Positions 1 to 5,298 of a stretch of 23,953 bases of DNA are shown piece after piece (the first letter of the stretch is position 1; every line of letters starts with the position of its first letter). Source of the DNA: a virus. The translations under genes were made by a program, and so were the position numbers. The notes under the pieces are model-generated. The model was not told the origin of the DNA, ran no database searches, and saw only the letters and a program-made list of their open reading frames with translations. The DNA is taken from positions 1 through 23,953 of IMG/VR virus record IMGVR_UViG_3300042402_000272; one strand, written 5' to 3'.

Positions 1-20
1 CAGAAGTTGTAGCCGAGTAA
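1..20 (+). CDS. 3' end of an upstream gene (partial)
   Basis: Only the last five codons (E-V-V-A-E) and a TAA stop at 18-20 lie in the window, in the third reading frame. The next gene begins in the same frame directly after the stop, so the tail of an upstream late gene is the simplest reading. Function cannot be judged. Confidence 0.35.
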
Positions 21-158
21 GTGGAACACCTACAACAACGGCTTGAGGCATTAAAGCAGCAAGAGGCGAATCTACTAATGCAATTAGATGAGGTTCGTGT
101 CTTGGTTGCGGCATACGAAAACACCCTTAACAAAGATGACAAAGGAGTCAGCCGATAG
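21..158 (+). CDS. small coiled-coil protein, 45 aa
   Basis: This short ORF starts with GTG immediately after the upstream stop and ends in TAG at 156-158. The protein begins M-E-H-L-Q-Q-R-L-E-A-L and continues with regular leucine spacing and many Gln/Glu, which suggests a single amphipathic or coiled-coil helix of about 30 residues with a charged C-terminus. An internal ATG at 78 is an alternative start but would cut the helix. It sits just upstream of the membrane proteins of the lysis cassette and overlaps the next start by 23 bases. I do not recognise a family; a role in late gene expression or lysis is only suggested by position. Confidence 0.55.
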   Translation: MEHLQQRLEALKQQEANLLMQLDEVRVLVAAYENTLNKDDKGVSR

Positions 159-306
159 CGTTTTAACGTCTTGGTCTTTAACGGGAGCAGGACTTCTCGT
201 AAGCTACGCCCATCAAGCGTTGGGTTTAGCCGTACTTGTAACCTCACTTGCGTACACTCTTTGGAAGTGGCGAAGGGACTACAAGAAGGACAAAGGTGCT
301 AATTGA
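136..306 (+). CDS. small membrane protein, holin-like, 56 aa
   Basis: Starting at ATG 136, the protein has a short polar N-terminus (M-T-K-E-S-A-D-S), a hydrophobic stretch at about residues 13-39 that could form one or two short membrane passes, and a basic C-terminus (KWRRDYKKDKG) that should stay in the cytoplasm. A longer ORF from 88 exists but would overlap the preceding gene fully, so 136 is preferred. A tiny membrane protein with a basic tail directly upstream of a second membrane protein and an endolysin fits a holin or holin partner. The holin role is inferred from size, topology and context, not from a motif. Confidence 0.55.
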   Translation: MTKESADSVLTSWSLTGAGLLVSYAHQALGLAVLVTSLAYTLWKWRRDYKKDKGAN

Positions 307-499
307 GCGAATCTTCGGTAACCCGAAGACTACTCTGCTTGGGCTGATTATTATCGGCCTTTGTTTTGTGCTTGTGTTTTACGAGAAGGCCACGCTCACG
401 GAGGTGAGTGCGTTTATGATGGGTGCGTTCGCACTTTTCTTTTTTAAAGATGGTAAAGAAGATGGCAAAGCAACAGGCGGTAAGCCAACGAATAAGTAA
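296..499 (+). CDS. putative holin with two membrane segments, 67 aa
   Basis: The preferred start is GTG 296, which follows the purine-rich stretch AAGAAGGACAAAG and overlaps the end of the previous gene by 11 bases; a start at 248 would overlap it by 59. The protein has two hydrophobic segments, roughly residues 13-29 (LLGLIIIGLCFVLVFYE) and 38-50 (VSAFMMGAFALFFF), joined by a short loop, and ends in a Lys/Gly-rich tail. Two membrane passes plus a charged C-terminus is the usual class II holin layout. It lies in a cassette with an endolysin and a spanin-like lipoprotein, which supports the call, although it has no diagnostic residue. Confidence 0.55.
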   Translation: MLIERIFGNPKTTLLGLIIIGLCFVLVFYEKATLTEVSAFMMGAFALFFFKDGKEDGKATGGKPTNK

Positions 500-590
500 G
501 AGCAAGAAGCGAGGCAAGCACTCCAAGAGTGCATCTGCTAATAAGGCGAGTAAGAACTACTCCAAGCCTTACAAAAGTCAAGGTCGTTAA
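462..590 (+). CDS. small highly basic protein, 42 aa
   Basis: Starting at ATG 462, the protein is very rich in Lys, Ser and Arg, with the core S-K-S-K-K-R-G-K-H-S-K-S and an ending Y-K-S-Q-G-R before TAA 588-590. It overlaps the holin-like gene by 38 bases in another frame. No hydrophobic core is visible, so it is probably unstructured alone and may bind nucleic acid or an acidic partner. I believe similar short Lys/Ser-rich proteins recur near the lysis genes of Bacteroidota phages, but I cannot check that. Function unknown. Confidence 0.5.
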   Translation: MAKQQAVSQRISKSKKRGKHSKSASANKASKNYSKPYKSQGR

Positions 591-751
591 AATGTGCATT
601 AAGGCGCACTTTACCTGTTAATGTACGTTTTAATGTACATTATGACTACAAATTGTGCAATAGAAGGCACATTAAGCACTATGCAAAAACTGCAAAGTGT
701 AAACTCAAATGAGCATAATGTGTAAAATGTCCAACTTTTGATATTAAAAAC
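591..751 (+). promoter_or_regulatory. gene-free segment with AATGTRC half-site cluster
   Basis: This 161-base gap before the endolysin gene holds repeated AATGTRC half-sites: AATGTGC at 591-597, AATGTAC at 620-626 and 632-638, and the inverted GCACATT near 667-673. AATGTACATT at 632-641 is a perfect palindrome, and TTAATGTAC recurs 12 bases apart. This spacing looks like a repressor or activator binding site. I see no convincing TAnnTTTG promoter element here. Confidence 0.35.
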
Positions 752-1177
752 GTGACCAAGAACTTTACCCTCGCAGAACTTACTGCTACAAAAACAGGGC
801 TTCCTAACGCTTTACCCAAGCATTTGGAACCCAACCTCCGTGCGCTTGCAGAAAACGTCTTACAACCCACGAGAGATGCCTTAGGTGCGCTCAAAGTGAC
901 GAGTGCATACCGCAGCCCTGCGGTTAATAGCAAAGTGGGGGGAGCGAAGACCTCGCAGCACGTACAGGCTCAAGCTGCGGACTTGAAATGCGAAGCAGGC
1001 AACGATGTGTTGTTCCATTGGATTAAGGACAATTTAGACTTTGACCAACTCATTTGGGAATTTGGCTCTGATACTGCGCCATCGTGGGTTCACGTTAGTT
1101 ATTCTAATACCAAGAACCGCAAACAAATCCTAAAAGCAGTAAAGCACAATGGCAAAACCAAATACCTCACCTTTTGA
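752..1177 (+). CDS. peptidase M15-family endolysin (peptidoglycan peptidase)
   Basis: The 141-residue protein matches the M15A/M15_3 family of zinc peptidases that cut peptide cross-links in peptidoglycan. The diagnostic core is SAYRSPAVNSKVGG at residues 51-64, SQH at 68-70 and AADL at 75-78, followed by WVHVS at 112-116. The zinc ligands are expected to be His70, Asp77 and His114. The N-terminal part (about residues 1-45) resembles the helical region common in phage M15 proteins. The start is GTG 752; no in-frame ATG lies close by. It has no signal peptide, so it would need a holin for access to the wall, consistent with the holin-like genes upstream and the spanin-like gene that follows. 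Confidence 0.88.
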   Translation: MTKNFTLAELTATKTGLPNALPKHLEPNLRALAENVLQPTRDALGALKVTSAYRSPAVNSKVGGAKTSQHVQAQAADLKCEAGNDVLFHWIKDNLDFDQLIWEFGSDTAPSWVHVSYSNTKNRKQILKAVKHNGKTKYLTF

Positions 1178-1188
1178 TAACTGGCTCA

Positions 1189-1596
1189 ATGAACTTGAAA
1201 CTAAACCCCAACCGACTTGCAATGTGGACAATCCTGCTGACTGCGACTCTTGCGGTAGTTAGCAGTTGCGCTACTGTGAAACCAGTCCTGCAGAGTGTAG
1301 TTGTTCGGGACACGGTAATTGTCACCAAGACAAAGTACCTAACCGACACTCTAGAACTTTACAAGGACACGACAATTTACCAAGACAAGGTAAGGCTTCA
1401 GCTCCAGTACATCGACAGAAAGGTGTACGTTGAGGCTACGTGCTTGCCCGATACCATCCGAGTCACACAGACCAAGATTCTAACGAAGGAGAAAAAGCAG
1501 AGGGGATGGACTTTAGAAGGAGCAGCGGTTACGCTTGGGCTTATCCTTGTCGCTGCGTACTTCATAAAGAAGTGGATAGATAAGCTCGTAGAGTAG
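1189..1596 (+). CDS. lipoprotein with C-terminal membrane anchor, probable unimolecular spanin
   Basis: Starting at ATG 1189, the protein has 135 residues. A signal peptide (hydrophobic LAMWTILLTATLAVV) ends in a lipobox V-S-S-C, so Cys27 should be lipidated and held in a membrane. A periplasmic middle section of about 75 residues is rich in Thr, Val and charged residues (KTKYLTDTLELYKDTT) and looks extended or beta. Near the C-terminus a hydrophobic segment (GAAVTLGLILVAAYFI) is followed by KKWIDK, which places the end in the cytoplasm. Lipoprotein at one end and inner-membrane anchor at the other is the topology of phage T1 gp11-type u-spanins, which fuse inner and outer membranes in the last lysis step. 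TTG 1174, overlapping the endolysin stop, is an alternative start. Confidence 0.7.
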   Translation: MNLKLNPNRLAMWTILLTATLAVVSSCATVKPVLQSVVVRDTVIVTKTKYLTDTLELYKDTTIYQDKVRLQLQYIDRKVYVEATCLPDTIRVTQTKILTKEKKQRGWTLEGAAVTLGLILVAAYFIKKWIDKLVE

Positions 1597-1867
1597 GTTT
1601 ATTTGGCTTCTGCTGCACTTAAATACTAAAATGGTATAAGTGTATGCCTTGAGGTATTTGGATGCGTTAGAACGCAACTTCTTTCTTTTTCTTTGTTAAG
1701 TTTCTTTTTCTTTAAGTTGTTTGGTTAAGTTAAGAGTTGACTAACTACTAACTAATATCAACTTGAAAGTTGATTAAGTTAAGTAACTAACTAAGTTAAC
1801 TGGTAAAAAAAAAGAAATAAAATTGACATACGCAAGTTCTTATGCTAATATGTAATGATTCTAAATA
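1597..1867. repeat. AT-rich intergenic repeat region between late and early modules
   Basis: No gene is visible in these 271 bases. They contain the pyrimidine repeat TTTCTTTTTCTTT at 1682-1694 and 1701-1713, the direct repeat TTAAGTTAAG at 1725-1734 and 1774-1783, three copies of CTAACTA at 1741-1747, 1748-1754 and 1787-1793, the inverted repeat ATCAACTT/AAGTTGAT at 1757-1774, and the palindrome AGTTAACT at 1794-1801. The region separates the lysis cassette from the early genes. It could be a control region, a replication origin, or both. Confidence 0.55.
1823..1851 (+). promoter_or_regulatory. candidate early promoter (TTGACA, 17-base spacer, TAATAT)
   Basis: TTGACA at 1823-1828 is followed after exactly 17 bases by TAATAT at 1846-1851, close to the classical sigma70 consensus. 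It lies at the end of the gene-free repeat region and just upstream of the first early gene. Bacteroidota housekeeping promoters normally use TTTG and TAnnTTTG instead, so who reads this promoter is unclear. Confidence 0.5.
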
Positions 1868-1913
1868 ATGAATGACCATATCTACATTTATTGGGATGAC
1901 GTACCTTTGGCTA

Positions 1914-2183
1914 ATGACACCAAAGTACTACATCGGCAAGACGTTGAAGATAGAGGCGAAGGATGTGGTGATGGACTTCCAACCTGATAACTACAATCTT
2001 GGAACTGCCCTCACCTACCTAATGCGTGCAGGTAAGAAACCGCACAACCCTATCTGCGATGACATCAGAAAGGCTATCGCTCACCTACAATTTGAACTAG
2101 AACGCCAAGATGAGCAGCAAACCATTAGCGCAACAAGCGAAGGAAGCCAAACAACAACAGGAAAATATGCAGTACTATACTAA
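1914..2183 (+). CDS. DUF3310-like small phage protein
   Basis: From ATG 1914 the protein has 89 residues. The part F-Q-P-D-N-Y-N-L-G-T-A-L-T-Y-L-M-R-A-G-K-K, then D-D-I-R-K-A-I-A-H-L-Q-F-E-L, matches the layout of DUF3310, a small helical phage family sometimes labelled nucleotide kinase, without a proven activity that I know of. The ORF is open back to ATG 1872, but the added residues (MTISTFIGMTYLWL) do not look like the family. A different frame starting at ATG 1868 reads M-N-D-H-I-Y-I-Y-W-D-D and overlaps this start. The last 25 residues are Gln/Thr-rich and overlap the next gene. It is the first early gene after the promoter-like site. Confidence 0.65.
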   Translation: MTPKYYIGKTLKIEAKDVVMDFQPDNYNLGTALTYLMRAGKKPHNPICDDIRKAIAHLQFELERQDEQQTISATSEGSQTTTGKYAVLY

Positions 2184-2367
2184 CCCAGCCAAACGCAGGA
2201 AGATAGACTTTATCCTTGAGGAATGCGCTACGCTGATGTCTAACTGCGAAGCCACATACCAAGCTCGCCAACAGGCGAAGTACAAAGAACAAGAGCTACT
2301 GGGTGAGATTGCCAAGATAGACCTGCACTTCGCCATCCAATGCGGCTATCTGATTCCCGACAATTGA
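2110..2367 (+). CDS. hypothetical helical protein, 85 aa
   Basis: The protein starts with a Gln/Lys/Ala-rich stretch (KPLAQQAKEAKQQQENM) and continues as charged helices with two Cys (ECATLMSNC). No membrane segment or catalytic motif is visible. It overlaps the DUF3310-like gene by 74 bases; an internal ATG at 2167 would cut this overlap to 17 bases and is a reasonable alternative start. The end overlaps the RusA-like ORF. I do not recognise the family. Confidence 0.5.
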   Translation: MSSKPLAQQAKEAKQQQENMQYYTNPAKRRKIDFILEECATLMSNCEATYQARQQAKYKEQELLGEIAKIDLHFAIQCGYLIPDN

Positions 2368-2720
2368 CATACAAGATTGTCGTAGGTAAGGTTCCAAGCC
2401 TTAACGCCTTCTACGCATCCAAGCATTGGACTGCCCGTGTGAAGGCAAAGGAGTTGGTATCAAAGGAGGTGATGTCGCAGCTTGAGAAATATGACCTGCA
2501 AGAGATTAAGGATGTCCACATCCATTGCAAGGTGAACTACCGTTATGATATTGATAATGCGATAATGGCGGTGAAGTTTGCACTGGATGCTTTTAAGACT
2601 TGGGGTGGCGTGAAGGATGACTCACGCAAATATGTGCATTCCTTAAAGTTGGTACACGATACAAGTATTGGGAAAGACACGGCAGAAATAACCTTTACTG
2701 GTTTGTTGGTATCAGAATAA
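2340..2720 (+). CDS. rusA: RusA-like Holliday junction resolvase
   Basis: The 126-residue protein has the RusA family pattern: a beta-rich start with P-S-L-N-A-F-Y, a Lys/Arg-rich helix, then YRYDIDN at residues 68-73 and GGVKDDS at 89-95. The acidic residues Asp70, Asp72 and Asp93/Asp94 correspond to the metal-binding catalytic site of RusA, which cuts four-way junctions made during recombination and replication. Phages use it to debranch DNA before packaging. The start is uncertain: ATG 2340 lies inside the upstream gene, while TTG 2364 overlaps its TGA stop and gives a protein starting T-Y-K-I-V-V-G. The gene ends just before a promoter-like site. Confidence 0.8.
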   Translation: MRLSDSRQLTYKIVVGKVPSLNAFYASKHWTARVKAKELVSKEVMSQLEKYDLQEIKDVHIHCKVNYRYDIDNAIMAVKFALDAFKTWGGVKDDSRKYVHSLKLVHDTSIGKDTAEITFTGLLVSE

Positions 2721-2732
2721 GTTGTATATTTG
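2702..2732 (+). promoter_or_regulatory. Bacteroidota-type promoter (TTTG, 19-base spacer, TATATTTG)
   Basis: TATATTTG at 2725-2732 matches the -7 element TAnnTTTG. TTTG at 2702-2705 lies 19 bases upstream, as expected for the -33 element. Transcription would start near 2739-2742, at the edge of the AAAACCAATCA element before the next gene. The -33 part lies in the end of the rusA-like gene. Confidence 0.55.
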
Positions 2733-2740
2733 CATAACTT

Positions 2741-2751
2741 AAAACCAATCA
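2741..2751 (+). repeat. AAAACCAATCA leader element, copy 1
   Basis: Exact copy of the recurring leader element, three bases before ATG 2755 and eight bases after a TATATTTG promoter element. No Shine-Dalgarno sequence is present. Confidence 0.6.
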
Positions 2752-2754
2752 GTT

Positions 2755-2895
2755 ATGACTTTATCTTTTTCTTCAGACGTTTACACCGAAATGGTGCAAG
2801 TGCAACAAGCACAAATCCAAGCACTTCAAAACAAGATACAAGAGCTTCAAGCTCGTATTGATGTATTGGAGCAGCAATCAATTTTATTTATCTAA
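2755..2895 (+). CDS. small coiled-coil protein, 46 aa
   Basis: The ORF runs from ATG 2755 to TAA 2893-2895. After a short Ser/Phe start, residues 13-40 form a Gln/Glu/Leu/Ile helix (VQVQQAQIQALQNKIQELQA) with heptad-like spacing, so a coiled coil or oligomer is likely. It is the first gene behind a Bacteroidota-type promoter and lies directly before the putative SSB gene; its stop codon overlaps the leader element of that gene. No family recognised; an accessory role in replication is only a guess from position. Confidence 0.6.
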   Translation: MTLSFSSDVYTEMVQVQQAQIQALQNKIQELQARIDVLEQQSILFI

Positions 2896-2903
2896 AACCA
2901 ATC
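2894..2903 (+). repeat. AAAACCAATC leader element, copy 2
   Basis: The element overlaps the TAA stop of the preceding small gene and lies six bases before ATG 2910 of the putative SSB gene. No promoter element is seen at this copy. Confidence 0.55.
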
Positions 2904-2909
2904 TATACT

Positions 2910-3338
2910 ATGCCTAAAATTATTTCTATCACCCCAACAGGGCAATGGCAGGACCTTTTTAAATTAGAGGTGCGCTTTGACAATGGCGACTTCGGTACTG
3001 CCTTTGCGAAGTCACAAACCCCTCCCTACGCAGTAGGCGAAGAGGTTGAGTACACTAAGAACGAGAAGGGCACCGTGAAAATCCAACGCGCCAATTCTTT
3101 TGGCGGTGGTGGCTACACCCAGTCTGCACCATCTGCGCCTAAAAATAACGATGAGCGCTCACTTTCAATCATCCGACAGGTTGCTCTAAAGGCTGCGGTT
3201 GAGTACGCTTGTGCTGCGCAACACGATGTGAACACCATCCTTGCCAACGCAGAGACCTTCAATGCTTGGATGACTGGGCAGAGCGCAGCACCTGCATCAC
3301 ACACCGAGCATTTCGCAAATCGCAACGACCCTTTCTGA
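2910..3338 (+). CDS. ssb: putative single-stranded DNA-binding protein
   Basis: The 142-residue protein begins with a beta-rich part (residues 1-55: PKIISITPTGQW, KLEVRFDNGDFGTAFA) that would fit an OB-like fold, followed by a Gly/Ser/Pro linker (FGGGGYTQSAPSAP), a helical segment (SIIRQVALKAAVEYACAAQ), and a C-terminal tip N-R-N-D-P-F. A beta domain, flexible linker and Asp-Pro-Phe end are typical of SSB proteins, whose tip recruits partners. It sits between a RusA-like resolvase and a RecA/DnaB-type ATPase, the right place for an SSB. The helical segment is atypical for bacterial SSB but occurs in phage SSB-like proteins as I recall. The call is by architecture and context. Confidence 0.6.
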   Translation: MPKIISITPTGQWQDLFKLEVRFDNGDFGTAFAKSQTPPYAVGEEVEYTKNEKGTVKIQRANSFGGGGYTQSAPSAPKNNDERSLSIIRQVALKAAVEYACAAQHDVNTILANAETFNAWMTGQSAAPASHTEHFANRNDPF

Positions 3339-3346
3339 TTGGTTTT
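3336..3346 (-). repeat. inverted copy of the AAAACCAATCA leader element
   Basis: TGATTGGTTTT on the + strand is the exact reverse complement of AAAACCAATCA. It begins at the TGA stop codon of the putative SSB gene. It could base-pair in RNA with the copy in the SSB leader (2894-2903). Confidence 0.45.
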
Positions 3347-3366
3347 TTAATGGCCGTTGCGTGAAG

Positions 3367-3389
3367 CCCCTCTACGGAGGGGTTTTTTT
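3367..3389 (+). terminator. rho-independent terminator after the SSB-like gene
   Basis: CCCCTC (3367-3372), loop TACG and GAGGGG (3377-3382) form a perfect six-pair stem, followed by seven T at 3383-3389. It closes the transcription unit that begins at about 2740; a new promoter follows within 20 bases. Confidence 0.88.
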
Positions 3390-3405
3390 ATGTCAACTAT
3401 TTTGT

Positions 3406-3413
3406 TATATTTG
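3406..3413 (+). promoter_or_regulatory. Bacteroidota-type -7 element (TATATTTG)
   Basis: TATATTTG matches TAnnTTTG and lies between a terminator and the ATPase gene at 3431, so a promoter is expected here. The -33 element is not clear, because the T-tract of the terminator occupies that position. The core TTATATTTGC is shared with the promoter at 2725-2732 (GTATATTTGC). Confidence 0.55.
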
Positions 3414-3415
3414 CT

Positions 3416-3424
3416 AACCAATCA
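3416..3424 (+). repeat. AACCAATCA leader element, copy 3
   Basis: AACCAATCA lies six bases before ATG 3431 of the ATPase gene and two bases after the TATATTTG element. The first two A of the full element are replaced by C-T. Confidence 0.5.
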
Positions 3425-3430
3425 GAATCA

Positions 3431-4363
3431 ATGATACATCCCGACCTCCTTTCAAACGAATCTTCGTTACCATATCTTCAACGCGCCCTCAAGGGCAAGT
3501 ACTACGACACAGGCAAGCTCGGTGTCTATGAGGTAGACCAATACTTACGCCTGAAAGATGGGGAGTTCGTGGTTGTAGTAGGCCACGCCAACGTGGGCAA
3601 GACCCACACGCTGCTTTATCTTATGCTCCTCCAGTCGTACAACTTCGGCAAGAAGTGGCTGATATACTCCGCAGAAAACGAAGTGCCAAGCCTAAAGCGA
3701 AAGCTGATTGAGTTTTTGGTTTGCAAACCTATTCAAGGGATTGATGAGGGGATGATGTACCGCAAGCTGGACTTTATCAACGAGTACTTTCAATTTATTG
3801 ACGGCAATCGGCTCTTTACCGCCTTTGAACTTCTTGAGGTGATGAACTCCATCAAGAACGAGTGGAACTACACAGGTGCATTGATAGACCCATACAACTC
3901 CCTATCAACAGACCAAAAGAAATTAGGCAAGACAGGGATGCACGAATACCATTACGAGGTAGCATCTGCGCTTCGGGTGTTCGCTCACACTAACAACGTC
4001 ACGACAATAGTTAATTCCCATCCCGTAACGGAAGCCCTTCGCAAGGTATTTCATAAAGGTCATCAGTACGAGGGGATGGCGATGCCTCCTAATGCATCAG
4101 ATATTGAAGGAGGGGGCAAGTGGCAAAACCGCAGCGACTGTGTACTTGTGATTCACCGTTTTGCGGCCCACGAAACTGACTGGATTTATACGCACATCCA
4201 CGTTCGCAAAGTCAAGGAGATGGAATCGGGTGGGCGCATAACGCCCCTTGAAACTCCCTTAATCTTGCAGAGCGTGTTAGGTAATGTTGGCTTTGTGATA
4301 AACGGCCGTAACTTGCTGCCAATTAAAATGGATGAAACGCCTGCGACTGATGTACCCTTCTGA
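3431..4363 (+). CDS. RecA/DnaB-type ATPase, probable replicative helicase or recombinase
   Basis: The 310-residue protein has a P-loop GHANVGKT at residues 51-58, a Walker B-like strand TGALIDPYNSL with Asp153, and a later strand TTIVNSHPVTE, the order seen in AAA_25/DnaB-like single-domain ATPases. The N-terminal 45 residues resemble the linker helix region rather than a full primase-binding domain, so this is a short form compared with bacterial DnaB (about 450 aa). It probably unwinds DNA or loads recombination proteins in replication. The C-terminus ends T-D-V-P-F, similar to an SSB tip. It starts a new transcription unit after a terminator and promoter. UvsW/UvsX-like or repA-like roles are alternatives. 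Confidence 0.75.
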   Translation: MIHPDLLSNESSLPYLQRALKGKYYDTGKLGVYEVDQYLRLKDGEFVVVVGHANVGKTHTLLYLMLLQSYNFGKKWLIYSAENEVPSLKRKLIEFLVCKPIQGIDEGMMYRKLDFINEYFQFIDGNRLFTAFELLEVMNSIKNEWNYTGALIDPYNSLSTDQKKLGKTGMHEYHYEVASALRVFAHTNNVTTIVNSHPVTEALRKVFHKGHQYEGMAMPPNASDIEGGGKWQNRSDCVLVIHRFAAHETDWIYTHIHVRKVKEMESGGRITPLETPLILQSVLGNVGFVINGRNLLPIKMDETPATDVPF

Positions 4364-4661
4364 CGATAGCCACGACCTCTACATTCGCGAAAAGCAGCTT
4401 ATGCTTGCAGGTACTGCGATGTGGTTGGCGCAGCAAGCAGCAGACAAGGCAAAAGGCCGAGAGGTACAAGATGACATCCTGCACCACGTTATGAGCTGCC
4501 ATTACGCAGACCTACTCTTGCAGCAGTTCATTGACTACCGCCAGTTCACCGAAGGCAAGATGAACGAGATGTACCTTGCTAACGCCAAGCTGCGTATTGA
4601 TAGCGAGCAAATGATTTACGAGATTCAAAGGCTTCAGGGCATAATTGAGGACTCGCTATGA
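4350..4661 (+). CDS. hypothetical helical protein, 103 aa
   Basis: Starting at ATG 4350, which overlaps the ATPase stop by 14 bases, the protein is almost entirely charged and Gln-rich helix, for example AMWLAQQAADKAKGREVQDD and a C-terminal part with leucine spacing (IDSEQMIYEIQRLQGIIE). An ATG at 4332 would add MKRLRL. The stop overlaps the next start as ATGA, which suggests coupling. No family recognised; a helical accessory protein in the replication operon. Confidence 0.55.
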   Translation: MYPSDDSHDLYIREKQLMLAGTAMWLAQQAADKAKGREVQDDILHHVMSCHYADLLLQQFIDYRQFTEGKMNEMYLANAKLRIDSEQMIYEIQRLQGIIEDSL

Positions 4662-4885
4662 AGCAGATTCTATCCCCCTTTCAGAAGTACGAATGCTTTG
4701 CAGTAGACGGAACCGACTACCTCGTGGTGGACTACACCATAATCCAAGACAAGGATGACAATTTAGTGGAATGGGCGAGTGAGATGAAGTTTAAGAGACT
4801 TTCAGACCACAAGCACTTCACTATGCCGATAACTAAAATAATAACCAATTACAACGAGGGCAGAGCGAAACGCTGCAAATGCTAA
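4658..4885 (+). CDS. hypothetical small beta-rich protein, 75 aa
   Basis: Coupled to the previous gene through ATGA. The sequence alternates hydrophobic and polar residues (YLVVDYTIIQDKDDN, EMKFKRLSDHKHFTM), which suggests a small beta barrel or sheet, and ends in a basic Cys-containing tail (GRAKRCKC). The stop overlaps the start of the following gene. Function unknown. Confidence 0.55.
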   Translation: MKQILSPFQKYECFAVDGTDYLVVDYTIIQDKDDNLVEWASEMKFKRLSDHKHFTMPITKIITNYNEGRAKRCKC

Positions 4886-5298
4886 TGAGACCATTTGAAA
4901 TACGCCAATTAAAAGTAAGCAAAGAACAGTACTATGCCCGTCTGGGATTCCAAGACAATGGAAGCCGTGCGCATAAAGAATCCACCGCAAGAGCAGCATT
5001 CGTATCAGCATTCCGAAACCACGCAACCCTGCACGAACTGGGTGAGGCCATAGACAAAGACCATAGCTCGGTGGCGTATGCCGTAAGGATGCACAAAGAC
5101 CGCCTTATCTACGGGGACTATCAGCACTACTACAAGGTAGCCTGCTGCGTTCTTGAGGAGAACCCGATGGCCTGCATTGACAAGCCCGACTTTGAGGCGA
5201 TGGAGCAGGAACTAAATAAACTCAATGAAGTCGTTGCGGAGTTATCTAAGTATAAAGAACTATACTTAACTCTTAAACGCACATTTGATGAATTTTAA
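4879..5298 (+). CDS. DnaA domain-IV-like DNA-binding protein with C-terminal coiled coil
   Basis: Residues 36-75 resemble the DNA-binding domain of the replication initiator DnaA: TARAAFVSAFRNHATL, then LGEAIDKDHSSVAYAVRMHK. DHSSV at 61-65 fits the DnaA signature D-H-(T/S)-(T/S)-V that contacts the DnaA box. There is no AAA+ ATPase domain; instead residues 105-139 form a Glu/Leu-rich helix likely to be a coiled coil. The protein may bind DnaA-box-like DNA at the phage origin, or act as a regulator. ATG 4885 (TAATG overlap with the upstream stop) is an alternative start two codons later. It lies between the helicase-like ATPase and the sigma-like gene. Confidence 0.68.
   Translation: MLMRPFEIRQLKVSKEQYYARLGFQDNGSRAHKESTARAAFVSAFRNHATLHELGEAIDKDHSSVAYAVRMHKDRLIYGDYQHYYKVACCVLEENPMACIDKPDFEAMEQELNKLNEVVAELSKYKELYLTLKRTFDEF

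Noticed and set aside
248-306. Longer start (248) for the two-segment holin-like gene
   Set aside because: It would overlap the previous gene by 59 bases and adds Arg/Gly/Thr-rich residues before the first membrane segment; GTG 296 with an upstream purine stretch is the simpler start.
1821-2372. AATTGACATAC occurs at 1821-1831 and again at 2362-2372, suggesting a second promoter
   Set aside because: The second copy is inside coding sequence at the rusA-like start and has no good -10 element at the right distance (TAAGGT only); it is probably chance.
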